Source: JAJKIP01 sp037200685
GTDB taxonomy: Bacteria > Bacteroidota > Bacteroidia > Chitinophagales > Chitinophagaceae
NCBI GenBank assembly: GCA_037200685.1
Contig: JBBCIG010000014.1
Coordinates: forward strand, 310,001 to 374,000
Direction: 5' to 3'
Length of the DNA stretch: 64,000 nt
Part shown: positions 17,780 through 27,656 of the stretch, piece after piece
Numbering within the stretch: the stretch's first letter is position 1
Layout of the letters: each line of letters starts with the position of its first letter
The notes under the pieces: generated by a model
Told to the model about the DNA's origin: nothing
What the model saw: the letters and a program-made list of their open reading frames with translations, nothing else
The model's database searches: none
Translations under genes and position numbers: made by a program

Positions 17780-18094
17780 CTAATTTACTAAACCGAGGCT
17801 TTTAAATATTTTTTCTGTATTCGACATATCGCCAATCAATCTTCTTTCAGGTAATGGAAATTTTTTTATAAGTAGCGGAAGGGCAACAATATCCACACTT
17901 TTTGCAATGTGTGGCTGTTGGTATACATCAATGATCTGCAACTGGTACCGCTTTTCCAGGTTTTTTTCAAAAAATGCCTTGAGATTAGAAATAGCACGTG
18001 AAGAGTTTGGCGAAGCACCCGTTATATACAGCCGGAATATATACGTATCTTCTCCATTATTTTCTTCTAATCCAAATTCTTCCTCTTTCTTCAT
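17780..18094 (-). CDS. kaiB: KaiB family protein (second copy of the operon)
   Basis: This 104-residue protein has the KaiB thioredoxin-like fold sequence: YIFRLYITGASPNSSRAISN, followed by LQIIDVYQQPHIAKSVDIVALPLLI and the closing GDMSNTEKIF. A charged 15-residue N-terminal extension (KKEEEFGLEENNGED) distinguishes it from the shorter paralogue just upstream. In cyanobacteria KaiB binds the CI ring of KaiC after refolding. It lies six bases after the other kaiB gene and directly abuts the kinase gene, so all four genes form one operon with kaiC at the head. Confidence 0.9.
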   Translation of the reverse strand: MKKEEEFGLEENNGEDTYIFRLYITGASPNSSRAISNLKAFFEKNLEKRYQLQIIDVYQQPHIAKSVDIVALPLLIKKFPLPERRLIGDMSNTEKIFKSLGLVN

Positions 18095-18099
18095 GCTTC

Positions 18100-18390
18100 T
18101 TATTTTACAGGCCGTATATTTAATCCAACCAGTACTTTTTCCTCATTAGAAAGATCTCCAATAATCTTACGTATAGGTTCCGGCACTTTTCGTACCAAAG
18201 TTGGGATCGCAAAAATTTGGTCGCCTTCGGCCAATTGAGGATGTACCAATAAATCTATCACTTCAATTTTATACAACCCTTTTAAATGGGTTTCGCAATA
18301 CTTCCTTAAATTTTTCAAAGCTGCGACTGACTTCGGCGTTTTGCCAGCTACATATAAACGTAATTCCCATGTTTTTTCCTGCTTTGCCAT
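18100..18390 (-). CDS. kaiB: KaiB family protein (first copy of the operon)
   Basis: A 96-residue KaiB with strong resemblance to the cyanobacterial protein: ELRLYVAGKTPKSVAALKNL, IEVIDLLVHPQLAEGDQIFA, and IPTLVRKVPEPIRKIIGDLS near the end. These elements include the residues of the fold-switching half. It begins 16 bases behind the kaiC stop. The two kaiB copies differ enough that they may bind different KaiC states or partners, but this is only inference. No KaiA homologue is found anywhere in the window. Confidence 0.93.
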   Translation of the reverse strand: MAKQEKTWELRLYVAGKTPKSVAALKNLRKYCETHLKGLYKIEVIDLLVHPQLAEGDQIFAIPTLVRKVPEPIRKIIGDLSNEEKVLVGLNIRPVK

Positions 18391-18405
18391 ATTTTATTTA
18401 GCCTT

Positions 18406-19890
18406 TTACTTTTTTCTTTCTTTCCTTTCCATCGCCACTGCTTCTTTCAACTTCGCTTCCCTTGCCGAGCCAATCAGTATGCCTTCGGGTCCCCTATAAA
18501 CATCGACCAGTTTTAGTCCGCCAGAACTGATGACAAACTCACGGACATCTTTACTATGTTTCATTCCCCTCGACTTCATGATATATAAAGCACGGTTCCG
18601 CTCTCCATTCGATTCTACATCTCTTACTAAAAGCCATACATCGACTAAGGAAGAAACATTCTCATCGATGTGTTCTGTGCTACCGCTGTTCAATGCAGTC
18701 ATCATCAGCGTTACCCCTTCCGATTGCAGGTAATCCACTAATCGCAGCAACATAGAATTTACTTCGTTCAGCAATCCTACCGATACGAGGTTAGTGATCG
18801 GGTCAAGAATCACCGTCCGCGGCTTGAATTTTTTTACCAATTTATACATCGTGGATAAATGCGTTTCCAATCCATATAAACCGGGACGGAAGGAATGGAA
18901 TTGCAATAACCCTTTTTTAATATGCTGATCAAGGTTCATCCCGATCGACCGCATATTCCTGATGATCTGCTGCGGGGATTCTTCAAAAGCAAAAAACATA
19001 CATTTTTCTTTCCGGTTGCAGGTTTCATTGGCGAAAGAAGCGGAGATACTCGTTTTACCCGTGCCCGCAGAACCAGAGACAAGAATACTACTGCCCCTGT
19101 AAAATCCTTTTTTCCCAAACATATCATCCATCGATGGAATACCTGTAGAGATGCGTTGGGAAGAAACTTTCTTGTCAAGCTTTAATGAGGTAACAGGCAA
19201 AACAGTGATGCCGTCTTCATCAATTAAAAAAGGGTATTCATTGGTGCCATGAACAGAACCCCTGTATTTTACAATCCGTAAACGCCGTGTTGAAATCTGG
19301 TCAATGATCCTATGGTCGAGTAAGATGACACAATCGGAAACATACTCTTCGAGGCCATGTCTCGTTAATGAACCATCGCCTCTTTCACCTGTTACAATCG
19401 CTGTTATTCCTTTATCTTTTATCCAACGAAAAAGCCTGCGTAGCTCCGCACGGATAATGCCCTGGTTGGTGAGCCCTGAAAATAAATTCTCAATCGTATC
19501 AAGCACTATTCTTTTTGCACCAATACTATTAATAGCATGCTCCAGACGAATAAAAAGTCCATCGAGGTCATATTCCCCTGTTTCTTCAATTTCGGAACGG
19601 TCAATATGAACATAGTCCAGCCGGAGTTTTTTGCTTCTTTGCAATTTGTCAAGATCAAAACCAAGAGAAGCGACGTTAGCGGAAAGCTCACTTGCTTTTT
19701 CCTCGAAAGCCATAAAGACACCCGGCTCATTGTATAACGTGGCGCCTTTCACAATAAACTCTAATGCCATTAATGTTTTACCACAACCCGGCCCACCGCA
19801 AATCAATGTTGGCCTTCCCTGCGGAAGTCCGCCTTCGGTAATTTCATCAAGGCCATTAATCCCTGTCTTTGCTTTACTGATCGACTTCAT
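18406..19890 (-). CDS. kaiC: KaiC family double-domain RecA-like ATPase/kinase
   Basis: A 494-residue tandem KaiC. Domain CI (about 1-235) has Walker A GGPGCGKT at 32-39 and the catalytic pair E63-E64 in AFEEKASE. Domain CII (about 245-480) has Walker A GSAGTGKT at 273-280 and E303-E304 in AFEESPQQ. At the position of the cyanobacterial Ser431-Thr432 phosphosites it has Ser413-Ser414 in ENVSSLVD, so dual phosphorylation is chemically possible. The C-terminal tail is short and basic and lacks the KaiA-binding A-loop. It should form a hexamer that hydrolyses ATP and may autophosphorylate. It heads the operon kaiC-kaiB-kaiB-histidine kinase. Confidence 0.95.
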   Translation of the reverse strand: MKSISKAKTGINGLDEITEGGLPQGRPTLICGGPGCGKTLMALEFIVKGATLYNEPGVFMAFEEKASELSANVASLGFDLDKLQRSKKLRLDYVHIDRSEIEETGEYDLDGLFIRLEHAINSIGAKRIVLDTIENLFSGLTNQGIIRAELRRLFRWIKDKGITAIVTGERGDGSLTRHGLEEYVSDCVILLDHRIIDQISTRRLRIVKYRGSVHGTNEYPFLIDEDGITVLPVTSLKLDKKVSSQRISTGIPSMDDMFGKKGFYRGSSILVSGSAGTGKTSISASFANETCNRKEKCMFFAFEESPQQIIRNMRSIGMNLDQHIKKGLLQFHSFRPGLYGLETHLSTMYKLVKKFKPRTVILDPITNLVSVGLLNEVNSMLLRLVDYLQSEGVTLMMTALNSGSTEHIDENVSSLVDVWLLVRDVESNGERNRALYIMKSRGMKHSKDVREFVISSGGLKLVDVYRGPEGILIGSAREAKLKEAVAMERKERKK

Positions 19891-20039
19891 TATTGTTTAA
19901 TTAAAATAGGAAATATGTGCTACTAAAATACTGGTTATGAAGATGCAAAAAAAATTGTCGATGAAAAATACTTCAGCAATCCGCATTGCTCAACCGCAAC
20001 GGGAATTCATATAAATACAGAAATGAATATATCAGGGGC

Positions 20040-21056
20040 TTAGTATTGAAAGAATATTTCCGTTGCACCGTAACCGTACAGCGAATGATATTGATTGACG
20101 AAAGATTTTACTTCTCTTTTTAACCGGAGAATATCATGTATCTCGTCGCGGAGCTTACCAGTACCCAAACCGTGTATTACTATTAATGAATGCTGGTGAT
20201 GTGCCAATGCGAGTTCGTAATATTTTTCAAATGTCTTTAGTTGCAGGCTGAGTATTTCATAATTGCTCAAATGTTTCCAGTCGTCTGATAGTTTTTCAAT
20301 GTGCAAATCAATTACCGTTCTTGCCGGCTCCAAATGTTGCCTCGCCTCTTTTGCATTGTACACTTTATATCCTTTGGCGGCGAGGTTGCCCAACTCCATG
20401 GTATCATCAAAAGGCCGACCGGGATATTTTTCAAATAATTTATAAGAAAACGTCGCTTCATTCTTTTGTTTTAATTCTTCAATTCGTGTAAATAGTTGTT
20501 TGGGTTTTAATTTCACAGAAGCTTCGTAATGCTCCGCTTTGTTTTTATCGGGCTGTACTAATGAGAAGTCAAAATCGAAGGAAGGGTTATCATTCAGATC
20601 GGCGAAGGGAAGATCGTGCAGGTAAAAATCTTCAAATGGATTGATCGTATTCTTCAATTCAAAATCCGATTTGCCGAAAAAGTTCTGGTTATAAATAAAA
20701 TGATAAGTTGTCTCCGTCCTGTTCACGAGGTGAACTTTTAATTCTTCCACTACTTCATCACCGAATTCGTCTGTTGTCATCACGGGTAAAAAGGTGAGCC
20801 AGACACCGTCAACTACTTTTGTTTCTTTTGGTTTTTCTTTTCGCACATCATCCACGTATTTCTTTTCCTTCTTTGGCGGGAACATTTTCTTTTCGGTAAA
20901 CCGTTTGAAATAAGGAAAATCTATCTGGTCGGTATAGACAGGAAACTTCACCCCTTTTACATTCACCGTTACCATTTTATCGTTGATAAATTCAACGATC
21001 TCTCCTTCTTCATTAGAGTGAAGGATTAAAACGATATCGCCAAGCTGGTATTTCAT
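20040..21056 (-). CDS. DUF2027 / Smr domain protein
   Basis: A 338-residue protein beginning MKYQLGDIVLILHSNEEGEI, the usual N-terminal Tudor-like barrel of Bacteroidota DUF2027 proteins, followed by a central beta domain (about residues 80-160) and a C-terminal Smr domain with TVIDLHIEKL and the motif VIHGLGTGKLRDEIH, the nuclease-like H-G-x-G core found in MutS2. Smr domains bind or nick nucleic acids, and Bacteroidota proteins of this architecture are often called DNA mismatch repair-like, without evidence. It has no signal peptide. It is preceded by its own non-coding upstream region and a dispersed repeat. Confidence 0.88.
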   Translation of the reverse strand: MKYQLGDIVLILHSNEEGEIVEFINDKMVTVNVKGVKFPVYTDQIDFPYFKRFTEKKMFPPKKEKKYVDDVRKEKPKETKVVDGVWLTFLPVMTTDEFGDEVVEELKVHLVNRTETTYHFIYNQNFFGKSDFELKNTINPFEDFYLHDLPFADLNDNPSFDFDFSLVQPDKNKAEHYEASVKLKPKQLFTRIEELKQKNEATFSYKLFEKYPGRPFDDTMELGNLAAKGYKVYNAKEARQHLEPARTVIDLHIEKLSDDWKHLSNYEILSLQLKTFEKYYELALAHHQHSLIVIHGLGTGKLRDEIHDILRLKREVKSFVNQYHSLYGYGATEIFFQY

Positions 21057-21180
21057 TGTCTGAACCGGGATTGATGAGATGGTTGGGATTTATGGGAAAT
21101 CATACTGCAAATTTACAAAAGACCGGGCCGAATGGATGTTTAAATAAATAATTCAATTTGATGTGAAGATGAAAGATGTC

Positions 21181-21387
21181 ATGATACTTCGAAAAGCTCA
21201 GTACGGGACGTACCGCCGATATTCATCTGAGTGCTGCCATAATGCTGAATAGAATTCATGCAGCACAAGAGTGCGACCATTCGACTTCGCTCATGGTAAA
21301 CTGCGACGCTATTGCCGAGTAAAGAACTGGAAGATGAACGGAGCGTCGCAACAGGCGATGATAGTAGCACTAAAGCTGGGAAAATAA
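21181..21387 (+). repeat. Dispersed repeat copy 5 (forward, long form)
   Basis: The 207-base copy fills most of the 350-base gap between the Smr and permease genes. It contains arms TGCGACGCT / AGCGTCGCA around a 33-base loop and the conserved end GATGATAGTAGCACTAAAGCTGGG, which stops about 20 bases from the permease stop codon. It is nearly identical over about 190 bases to the inverted copy at 27691-27897. Bases 21057-21180 show no other feature. Confidence 0.85.
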
Positions 21388-21406
21388 AAAATCTACCTAC
21401 TTCGAA

Positions 21407-23336
21407 CTATACATTTCCAGGTATTGTTTTTCCAAGTTTGCTGTGATGGCGACTGTATAAGAAATAGACAACCAGGCCTACCGCCAGCCAGATAAGGAAG
21501 CGGTACCAGTTTGTATGACTTTCCTGCGCCATGAGGTAAAAACAACTGATGAGGCCTAGCACAGGTATTAATGAAAATTTTCGTTTGAATGAATAGAAAG
21601 TAACGATCAATGCTACGATGATGAAAAGCCATTGCGGTATATTCGGCAGAAAGGCTTCCTTGCCTTTATAATATAATACATCTTCGGACAAACCTGTTTT
21701 GCGGATGACGGGCCGGTAGATGGTGCTGTAGGTATTTTCAAGATAAGCTTTAAGATTATTACCATACTGGCTGTAACCCGCATCAAGGGTGCTGAGTTTT
21801 TCTTTGAGCATAACGCTATCGGTGGCGCTCAACCTGTCATACAAATCTTCTTTCGCCACCAATGTTTTATTCTGAAAAAATTCTTTGGTACTTTCTTTAT
21901 TCAATGTCCAGGAAAGTATAATACCAAGAACAAAAAGAAGCGGCAGGATAAATCTTGAATTGATATAAGGCACCCTGAATTTACTTGCGGGCCTGTCGGG
22001 CTGGTTTTGCAAAACGAGTATGCCACCGCAAACAAGCACGAACGCAAATAATGTTCCGATGCTGGTTAATGCCAGCACCACACTAAGGTTTAAAAACAAT
22101 GCGGGAACAGCGACGACAACTCCTGTGAGAATTGTAGAAAAAGAAGGCGTTCCATATTTGGGATGAATCCGTGAAAATATTTTTGGCAACAGTCCATCAC
22201 GGCTCATGCTCATCCATATTCTTGGCTGCCCCAGTTGAAACACCAATAATACACTTGCAGTGGCGACGATGGCGCTTACTGCAATTATTCCTGAAATAAA
22301 TTTTAATCCTCTTGCATCGAATACCATGGCCAGCGGATCGCCTACATTTAATTTTGTATAGCTCACCATACCGGTCAGCACCAATGCAAGTAATACATAA
22401 AGAATGGTACAGATGATTAATGAATAGATCATCCCTTTGGGTAAATCCCGTTGCGGGTCTTTACATTCTTCCGCTGTTGTGGATATGGCGTCGAAGCCAA
22501 TATATGCAAAGAACACAGCGGATACTCCTTTCAAAATTCCACCAATACCTGTGGGCGTGAACGGCGACCAGTTGCCGGGATGTGTGTAATAAGCGCCGAG
22601 CACAATGATAAAAAAGATAACGACCAGTTTTAACCCGACCATGATATTGCTTGCTTTTTCTCGACTCACTGATGCCGACAAAAACAATAAGCGTAATTAA
22701 ACCAACGATTAAAAATGCGGGCAGGTCCATGATGAGATGGATGCCGAAAATTTGCGGTGCGTTTATCCATGCATCATGCTGCGATATAATGGCAGGCTCC
22801 AGTTTTTGTAACGAATCGCCGGCGGTTATCGCTGTTGTTGCATCAGAAAATCCTGCATGCGCCGTTACATAATCCATCGTTAACCAATCGGGAATGTGCA
22901 TGCCGGCCTTATCCATTAAATTCGTAAAATAATCGCTCCATGAAATAGCGACAGCGATATTACCAATGGCGTACTCCATCAATAAATCCCAACCGATGAT
23001 CCAGGCAAAAATTTCTCCGAAGGCGACATAAGAATAAGTATAAGCGCTGCCGGAAACCGGAACGGTAGATGCAAACTCAGCATAGCACATCGCCGCAAAG
23101 CCGCAGGCGATGGCAGTAAAAATATAAAGAAATACAACCCCGGGGCCGCCATCGTATGACGCTTTACCAATACTGCTGAAGATACCGGCGCCAATAACAG
23201 CAGCAATACCCAGAGCAGTAAGGTCTTTTACGCCTAATACTTTTTTTAATCCTGTTCCGTGGCCATCGTTGTGCCCCGCGGCAGCATCCCTGAGAATAGT
23301 TGAAATAGATTTCTTGCGGAACAATGAATTGGCCAT
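21407..23336 (-). CDS. APC family amino-acid permease, frameshifted
   Basis: An amino-acid/polyamine/organocation transporter with about 12-14 hydrophobic helices. The first helix carries the family motif LTALGIAAVIGAGIFSSIG, and ESRKASNIMVGLKLVVIFF follows later. The frame breaks at 22655-22659, where one extra base in a T5 run (AAAAA in the gene) shifts the frame; with four A the sequence reads ISESRKASNIMV continuously. A roughly 85-residue, mostly polar segment (NKESTKEFFQN ... GKEAFLP) lies between late helices, unusually long for this family. Homologues resemble cationic amino-acid carriers. It is probably a functional inner-membrane symporter if the indel is an error. Confidence 0.88.
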
Positions 23337-23451
23337 CGCAGTTTGGTTTTGAATAAGGAAAATAAGGAAATTTGGCTAAGAGGCAAAAAGAGAAAAGGAG
23401 ACAGAGTATTTCCGTTTGAAAATATTTCCCACCAATCAACAAAATAATAGG

Positions 23452-24138
23452 CTAATAGAAAAAATCAAGAATTCCGATAGCTAGTAAAAAAAAGAAACCC
23501 AGAATAATTATACCTGCTGCAAACACAATTTTACCTATTAGCCTGTCCGTTTCAGAAAAAGCCATAATTCTATCACCATTGGGTAATGTTTTTTTACTAA
23601 ACGAAACATAAAGTCCCAGGAAGAACAATCCGAATGCAGAATATAAGTGATAGGAAAGGATACTAAGTACCAGGAAGACTAGTGCTGCAAGCAGCCATGT
23701 CTTATCCAGCTTCTAGGCCTTTCTTAATTCATCAGATTGTTTGACCTTGGCTTCCGACAACTTTTCTGCCGGCGCTTCAATCCCTTTTTCCGCCAGTAAA
23801 CGCTTGGCCCAATAACGATCAAACTCATTCCACTCTAAAGGAGCTTTGAGAATATCTTTTAATTCTTCGACACTAAAGGAATAGAGATAATAATCATCTG
23901 TTGGACGCTCAATATTTTCTACCATGATTTTTTCCAGCAAAGCATCCGCCTTTTCGAAATCTGTAGTCAATAGTTTTACGTGATAGAGGTTCAAAATATC
24001 GTTATTGGCGAAAGACATATCAAAAAAACCCTCGGAACCTTCCCATTCGAAGGGTATATTGTTTTCCGAAAGTACACGGCATAATTCTGTAGCCAGCGCT
24101 TTATCATTAAAGGTTTTGTATTTGACAAAAGCAGACAT
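23452..24138 (-). CDS. DUF2007-like signal-transducing protein with C-terminal membrane helices, interrupted by in-frame TAG
   Basis: The N-terminal 141 residues (MSAFVKYKTFNDKALATELC) form a soluble domain of the DUF2007-like type, ending at a TAG codon at 23713-23715. The same frame then continues for 86 codons encoding two hydrophobic helices separated by the segment KKTLPNGDRIMAFSETDR, exactly the arrangement seen in Bacteroidota homologues where soluble and membrane parts form one protein. The reading through this stop restores a 228-residue product. The stop could be a base error, a real nonsense mutation, or two separate products. The start overlaps the polyprenyl synthase stop (TAATG). 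Confidence 0.75.
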
Positions 24139-25101
24139 TAGCTTTCTCTTTGTATTAAGAAATGCGCCAGCTCTTTCAGTGGCTCCTTTCTTATTGATAC
24201 TACAGCAATATCTTCCAGATGTGCGAAGGCTTCATCCAAAAACTTATTCTTCAATTGCAATGCCCATTCATCCACTTTGCAATCATGTAATAGTTGTAAT
24301 ACGCTGGCGACTTTACCGGGAGAATCAGCAGCCATTAATTTTTGCAGCTCGGCTTTTTGCGAAGGCGAAGTTGTTTCCAACGCATGTATTAATAAAAACG
24401 TTTTTTTATTTGACAGTATATCACCGCCTACCTGTTTACCAAATTTAGCGGATCACCGAATGCATCTAAATAATCATCCTGTACCTGGAAGGCAAGCCCT
24501 AATTTTTTTCCGAACTCGTATATGCAGTTCTGGTTTCTCTCGCCTGCCCGCCCAACATTGCGCCTACCTGCAAACTGGCGGCTAATGCAACAGATGTTTT
24601 TAATTCAATCATGTGCAGGTAATCGTTCAGGCTTACCTCGTTTAGTTTTTCATAATCCATATCCAGTTGCTGACCTTCACAAACTTCTATCGCCGTTTTA
24701 TTAAAAAGCTGTAACACTTTTTGAATATTACTGTTACTGATCTTGTTGAGGTAATCATACGCTTTCACCAGCATTACATCACCGGCCAACAAGGCCGTGC
24801 TCTCTCCATATTTTGTATGCACGGTTTCCATTCCCCTGCGTAATGGCGCTTTGTCCATAATGTCATCATGTATCAAGGTAAAATTGTGAAACAGTTCAAT
24901 GGCAGTCGCCGCATGCCATGCATCGGTGCTGATATCATCAAACATTTCATTTCCCATCAGGCAGAGCACCGGCCTTATCCGCTTACCCCCTATTTTTAAA
25001 AAATATTCATTGGGCTGGTAAAGCGTAGCTGGTTGTGCAGGGAAATGGGGGTGATTAAAATATTGAGCGAATTGCTGTGCTAATTGTTCGAATGACTGCA
25101 T
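24138..25101 (-). CDS. Polyprenyl (farnesyl/geranylgeranyl) diphosphate synthase family, two frameshifts
   Basis: A trans-isoprenyl diphosphate synthase. The first aspartate-rich motif LIHDDIMD and the KIGGKRIRPVLCLM segment lie in the first 600 bases; the second Asp-rich motif lies beyond the first frame break in the reconstructed sequence LAFQVQDDYLD. One base is missing in the C run at 24547-24549 (GGGCGGG in the gene), and another in the T run at 24444-24446. Inserting both bases gives a continuous protein through FGKQVGGDILSNKKTFLL to the end at 24138. It condenses allylic diphosphates with IPP for quinone or carotenoid precursors; chain length cannot be read from the sequence. Confidence 0.88.
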
Positions 25102-25136
25102 GCAGCGAAGATAATGGAAGTTTCAATTAATACTTA

Positions 25137-25659
25137 TCACGCAGAGAACGCAGGGCTCACAGAGATTAATAATTATTGACGAGTCGTTTAATTCCATTTT
25201 TTAATAATACCTCATGAAAATTAATGAGCAATCCAACTTTCATTTCACTCAGCTTAATATAGGTAAGTAGTTTCTTATAAAAGACTGGCGGAATTAATTC
25301 GACAGATTTTAATTCTACTACAACACAATTTTCTACAATAAGATCTGCCCGAAAGCCAATATCCATTTTTACTTCCTCAAAATAAACGGGAATAGGAGTT
25401 TGCTCGTTACCTGGAGCCCACGTTTTACCAGGCAATAATAAAGTATTTCTTCATAAACAGATTCTAACAAACCTGGCCCTAGAGCACGGTGGACTCTTAT
25501 GGCTTCTTCAATAATGACAGAAGTCACTTCGTTGATTTTCATAAAAACAGATTTTACAGGATATATAATTTCACGCTGAGAACGTTGAGTCCGCTGGGGA
25601 ATAATCTTTAAAACAACAGAACTTTAAAAACCTCTGCGAGCCCTGTGCTCTCTGCGTGA
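25137..25659. repeat. Inverted repeat pair flanking the GxxExxY gene
   Basis: The left arm 25137-25164 (starting TCACGCAGAGAACGCAGGGC) and right arm 25632-25659 (ending in TGTGCTCTCTGCGTGA) are complementary over 28 bases with three mismatches. They bracket a single gene, leaving about 28 bases between left arm and gene end. A weaker internal copy of the motif lies at 25569-25595. The right arm begins directly next to the reconstructed stop of rnr, as though the unit was inserted there. Confidence 0.8.
25166..25542 (-). CDS. GxxExxY family protein, frameshifted
   Basis: A small orphan protein (about 125 residues when reconstructed). Starting from the ATG at 25542 (MKINEVTSVIIEEAIRVHRA) the family motif GLLESVYEEIL appears; a missing base in the T run at 25407-25408 (GTAACGAG, expected GTAAACGAG) then breaks the frame, and the rest continues as TPIPVYFEEVKMDIGFRAD to KNGIKRLVNNY, the conserved family end. 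GxxExxY proteins are PD-(D/E)XK-like and often scattered singly in genomes; their role is unknown. The gene is bracketed by a 28-bp imperfect inverted repeat. Confidence 0.85.
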
Positions 25660-27656
25660 TTATTTCTTTTTCTTAATCTTTTCTCCCTCCTCAGGAAGCT
25701 CCGCGCAATCACCCATTCATAATCCAATTGCCGCTTCGTAAGATTCGCCGCTACAACTTTTATCCGCACTTTATCTCCCATCCTGAATTTTCTTCCGCTG
25801 CGCATACCCACCAGGCAATAATCACTTTCCACATGACGGAATTCATCGTACTCCAGCAAACTGTTTACACTAACAAGTCCCTCGCATTTATGTTCCACTG
25901 TTTCCACCCAAAAACCAAAACTCGCTACGCCGCTGATCACCCCATCAAATTCTTCACCCAAATAATTTTTCATGTATTGCACCTGCTTGTATTTATTTGC
26001 AGCCCTTTCCGCTTCCATCGCCGCCCTTTCTCTTTCGCTGGAATGCTTACATTTTTCTTCCAGCTTTTTATCGGGATGAATTTTATTTTCCAATACATCC
26101 TGCAATATGCGGTGTACCATCACGTCAGGATAGCGGCGGATAGGTGAAGTAAAATGACAATAATATTGAAAGCCCAGACCGTAATGGCCGATATTCTCCG
26201 TGGTATATTTTGCTTTTGCCATGGTACGAATGCCCAGTTGTTCGAGAACATGCTGCTCAGGCCTACCGCTTACATCTTTCAACAATTGATTAAATGAAGA
26301 AGCGATCGCTTCCGGCGAAGAAGTATCGAACTTATGCCCGAATTTTTTTGCAAACGCCACAAACGGCAACAACTTTTCTTCACCCGGCTCATCGTGTATC
26401 CGGTACGGGAAAGGCAATGGCTTACCTTTTACTTTTATCTTAGAAACATTTTCAGCGACATAGCGGTTCGCCAATAGCATGAATTCTTCCACCAATTGAT
26501 GCGATTCTTTGCTCTCTTTGATCACAATGCCAATGGGATCACCTTTCTCATCCAGCTTAAACCTTACTTCCTGTGATGAAAAATTGATTGCGCCTTTATT
26601 AAATCTTTTCTTCCGCATCTTTTGCGCCATGTCGTTCAGCAGCAAAATTTCTTCCTCGTACAATCCTTTCTTTTCTTCAATAATCGTTTGCACATCTTCA
26701 TACGTATACCGGTGATCGGAATGTATCACTGTTTTCCCGATCCAGTATTGCTTCACTTCCATCTTCGGTGTTATTTGAAAAATGATCGAGAAAGTAAGTT
26801 TATCCTCATTCGGCCGCAGGGAGCAAAGTACATTCGAAATATGTTCCGGCAACATCGGGTTCACACGATCAGGTAAATAAACAGATGTCGCTTTCTGGTA
26901 AGCGATTTTATCCAATGCAGTTTCCGGTTCCACGTAATGACTTACATCAGCAATATGCACACCGATTTCATAATTGCCATTTTTCAATTTTACAAATGAG
27001 ATGGCATCATCAAAATCTTTTGCATCCACCGGGTCAATTGTAAACGTCAGCACATCACGGATATCTTTTCTCTTTTTAATTTCATCATCCGCAATCACAT
27101 CCGGGATTCTCGCTGCCACTTCCAGTGCATCATCCGGAAACTCAAGCGGGAAGCCATTCTCCAGCAGTATCTCTTTCATCGCAGCATCATTCGTATTCTC
27201 TTCATCCATTACGCTGACCACTTCGCCAACGGGCCGTTTACCTTTTTCATCCCATTGCAACAGCCGCACCACCACCCTGTCTTTATCTTTCGCATCTTTA
27301 ATCGCCGACAGCGGAATATAAATATCAGGCATCGGCTTTTCAATATCCGCTACAAAAAATGCAAAACCTTTATTCATCTGCAACTGCCCGATAAATTCAG
27401 TCCGTTTTCTTTCGATTACTTCCAGCACTTCGCCTTGCATACGACGGCCTTTTCCTTCTTTAATTTTCACCCGCACCGTATCGCCATGCAGCGCCGTACT
27501 GAAATCACCCGGGCGGATCATGATATCCGTTTCAATATCCGGCACAATCACAAAGCCCATTCCCGAACGGGTAATATCCAACACACCCTTCAGCGTTTTG
27601 GATCCCGGTGCGCCATCCTTTTGTTTTTTCTTCGATGAATTATTTCTTCTTCCCAT
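25660..27656 (-). CDS. rnr: Ribonuclease R (RNase II/VacB family), frameshift at the extreme C-terminus
   Basis: A 3'-5' exoribonuclease. A basic N-terminus precedes an OB-fold cold-shock domain (GMGFVIVPDIETDIMI), a second OB domain, the RNB catalytic core with IDPVDAKDFDDAISF (three of the catalytic Asp residues), and an S1 domain (DGVISGVASFGFWVET). As read, the last frame runs to 25608 with an unusual 41-residue tail. Near 25701-25706 a single-base change (one G missing in GCGCGG) restores the usual lysine-rich ending EEGEKIKKKK and a stop at 25660, which I use. RNase R degrades structured RNA and is central to RNA quality control. Confidence 0.92.

Noticed and set aside
16109..19890. A full circadian clock
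   Set aside because: There is no kaiA, KaiC lacks the A-loop tail, and no LabA/CikA-like output genes are visible. Only a Kai-type module can be claimed.
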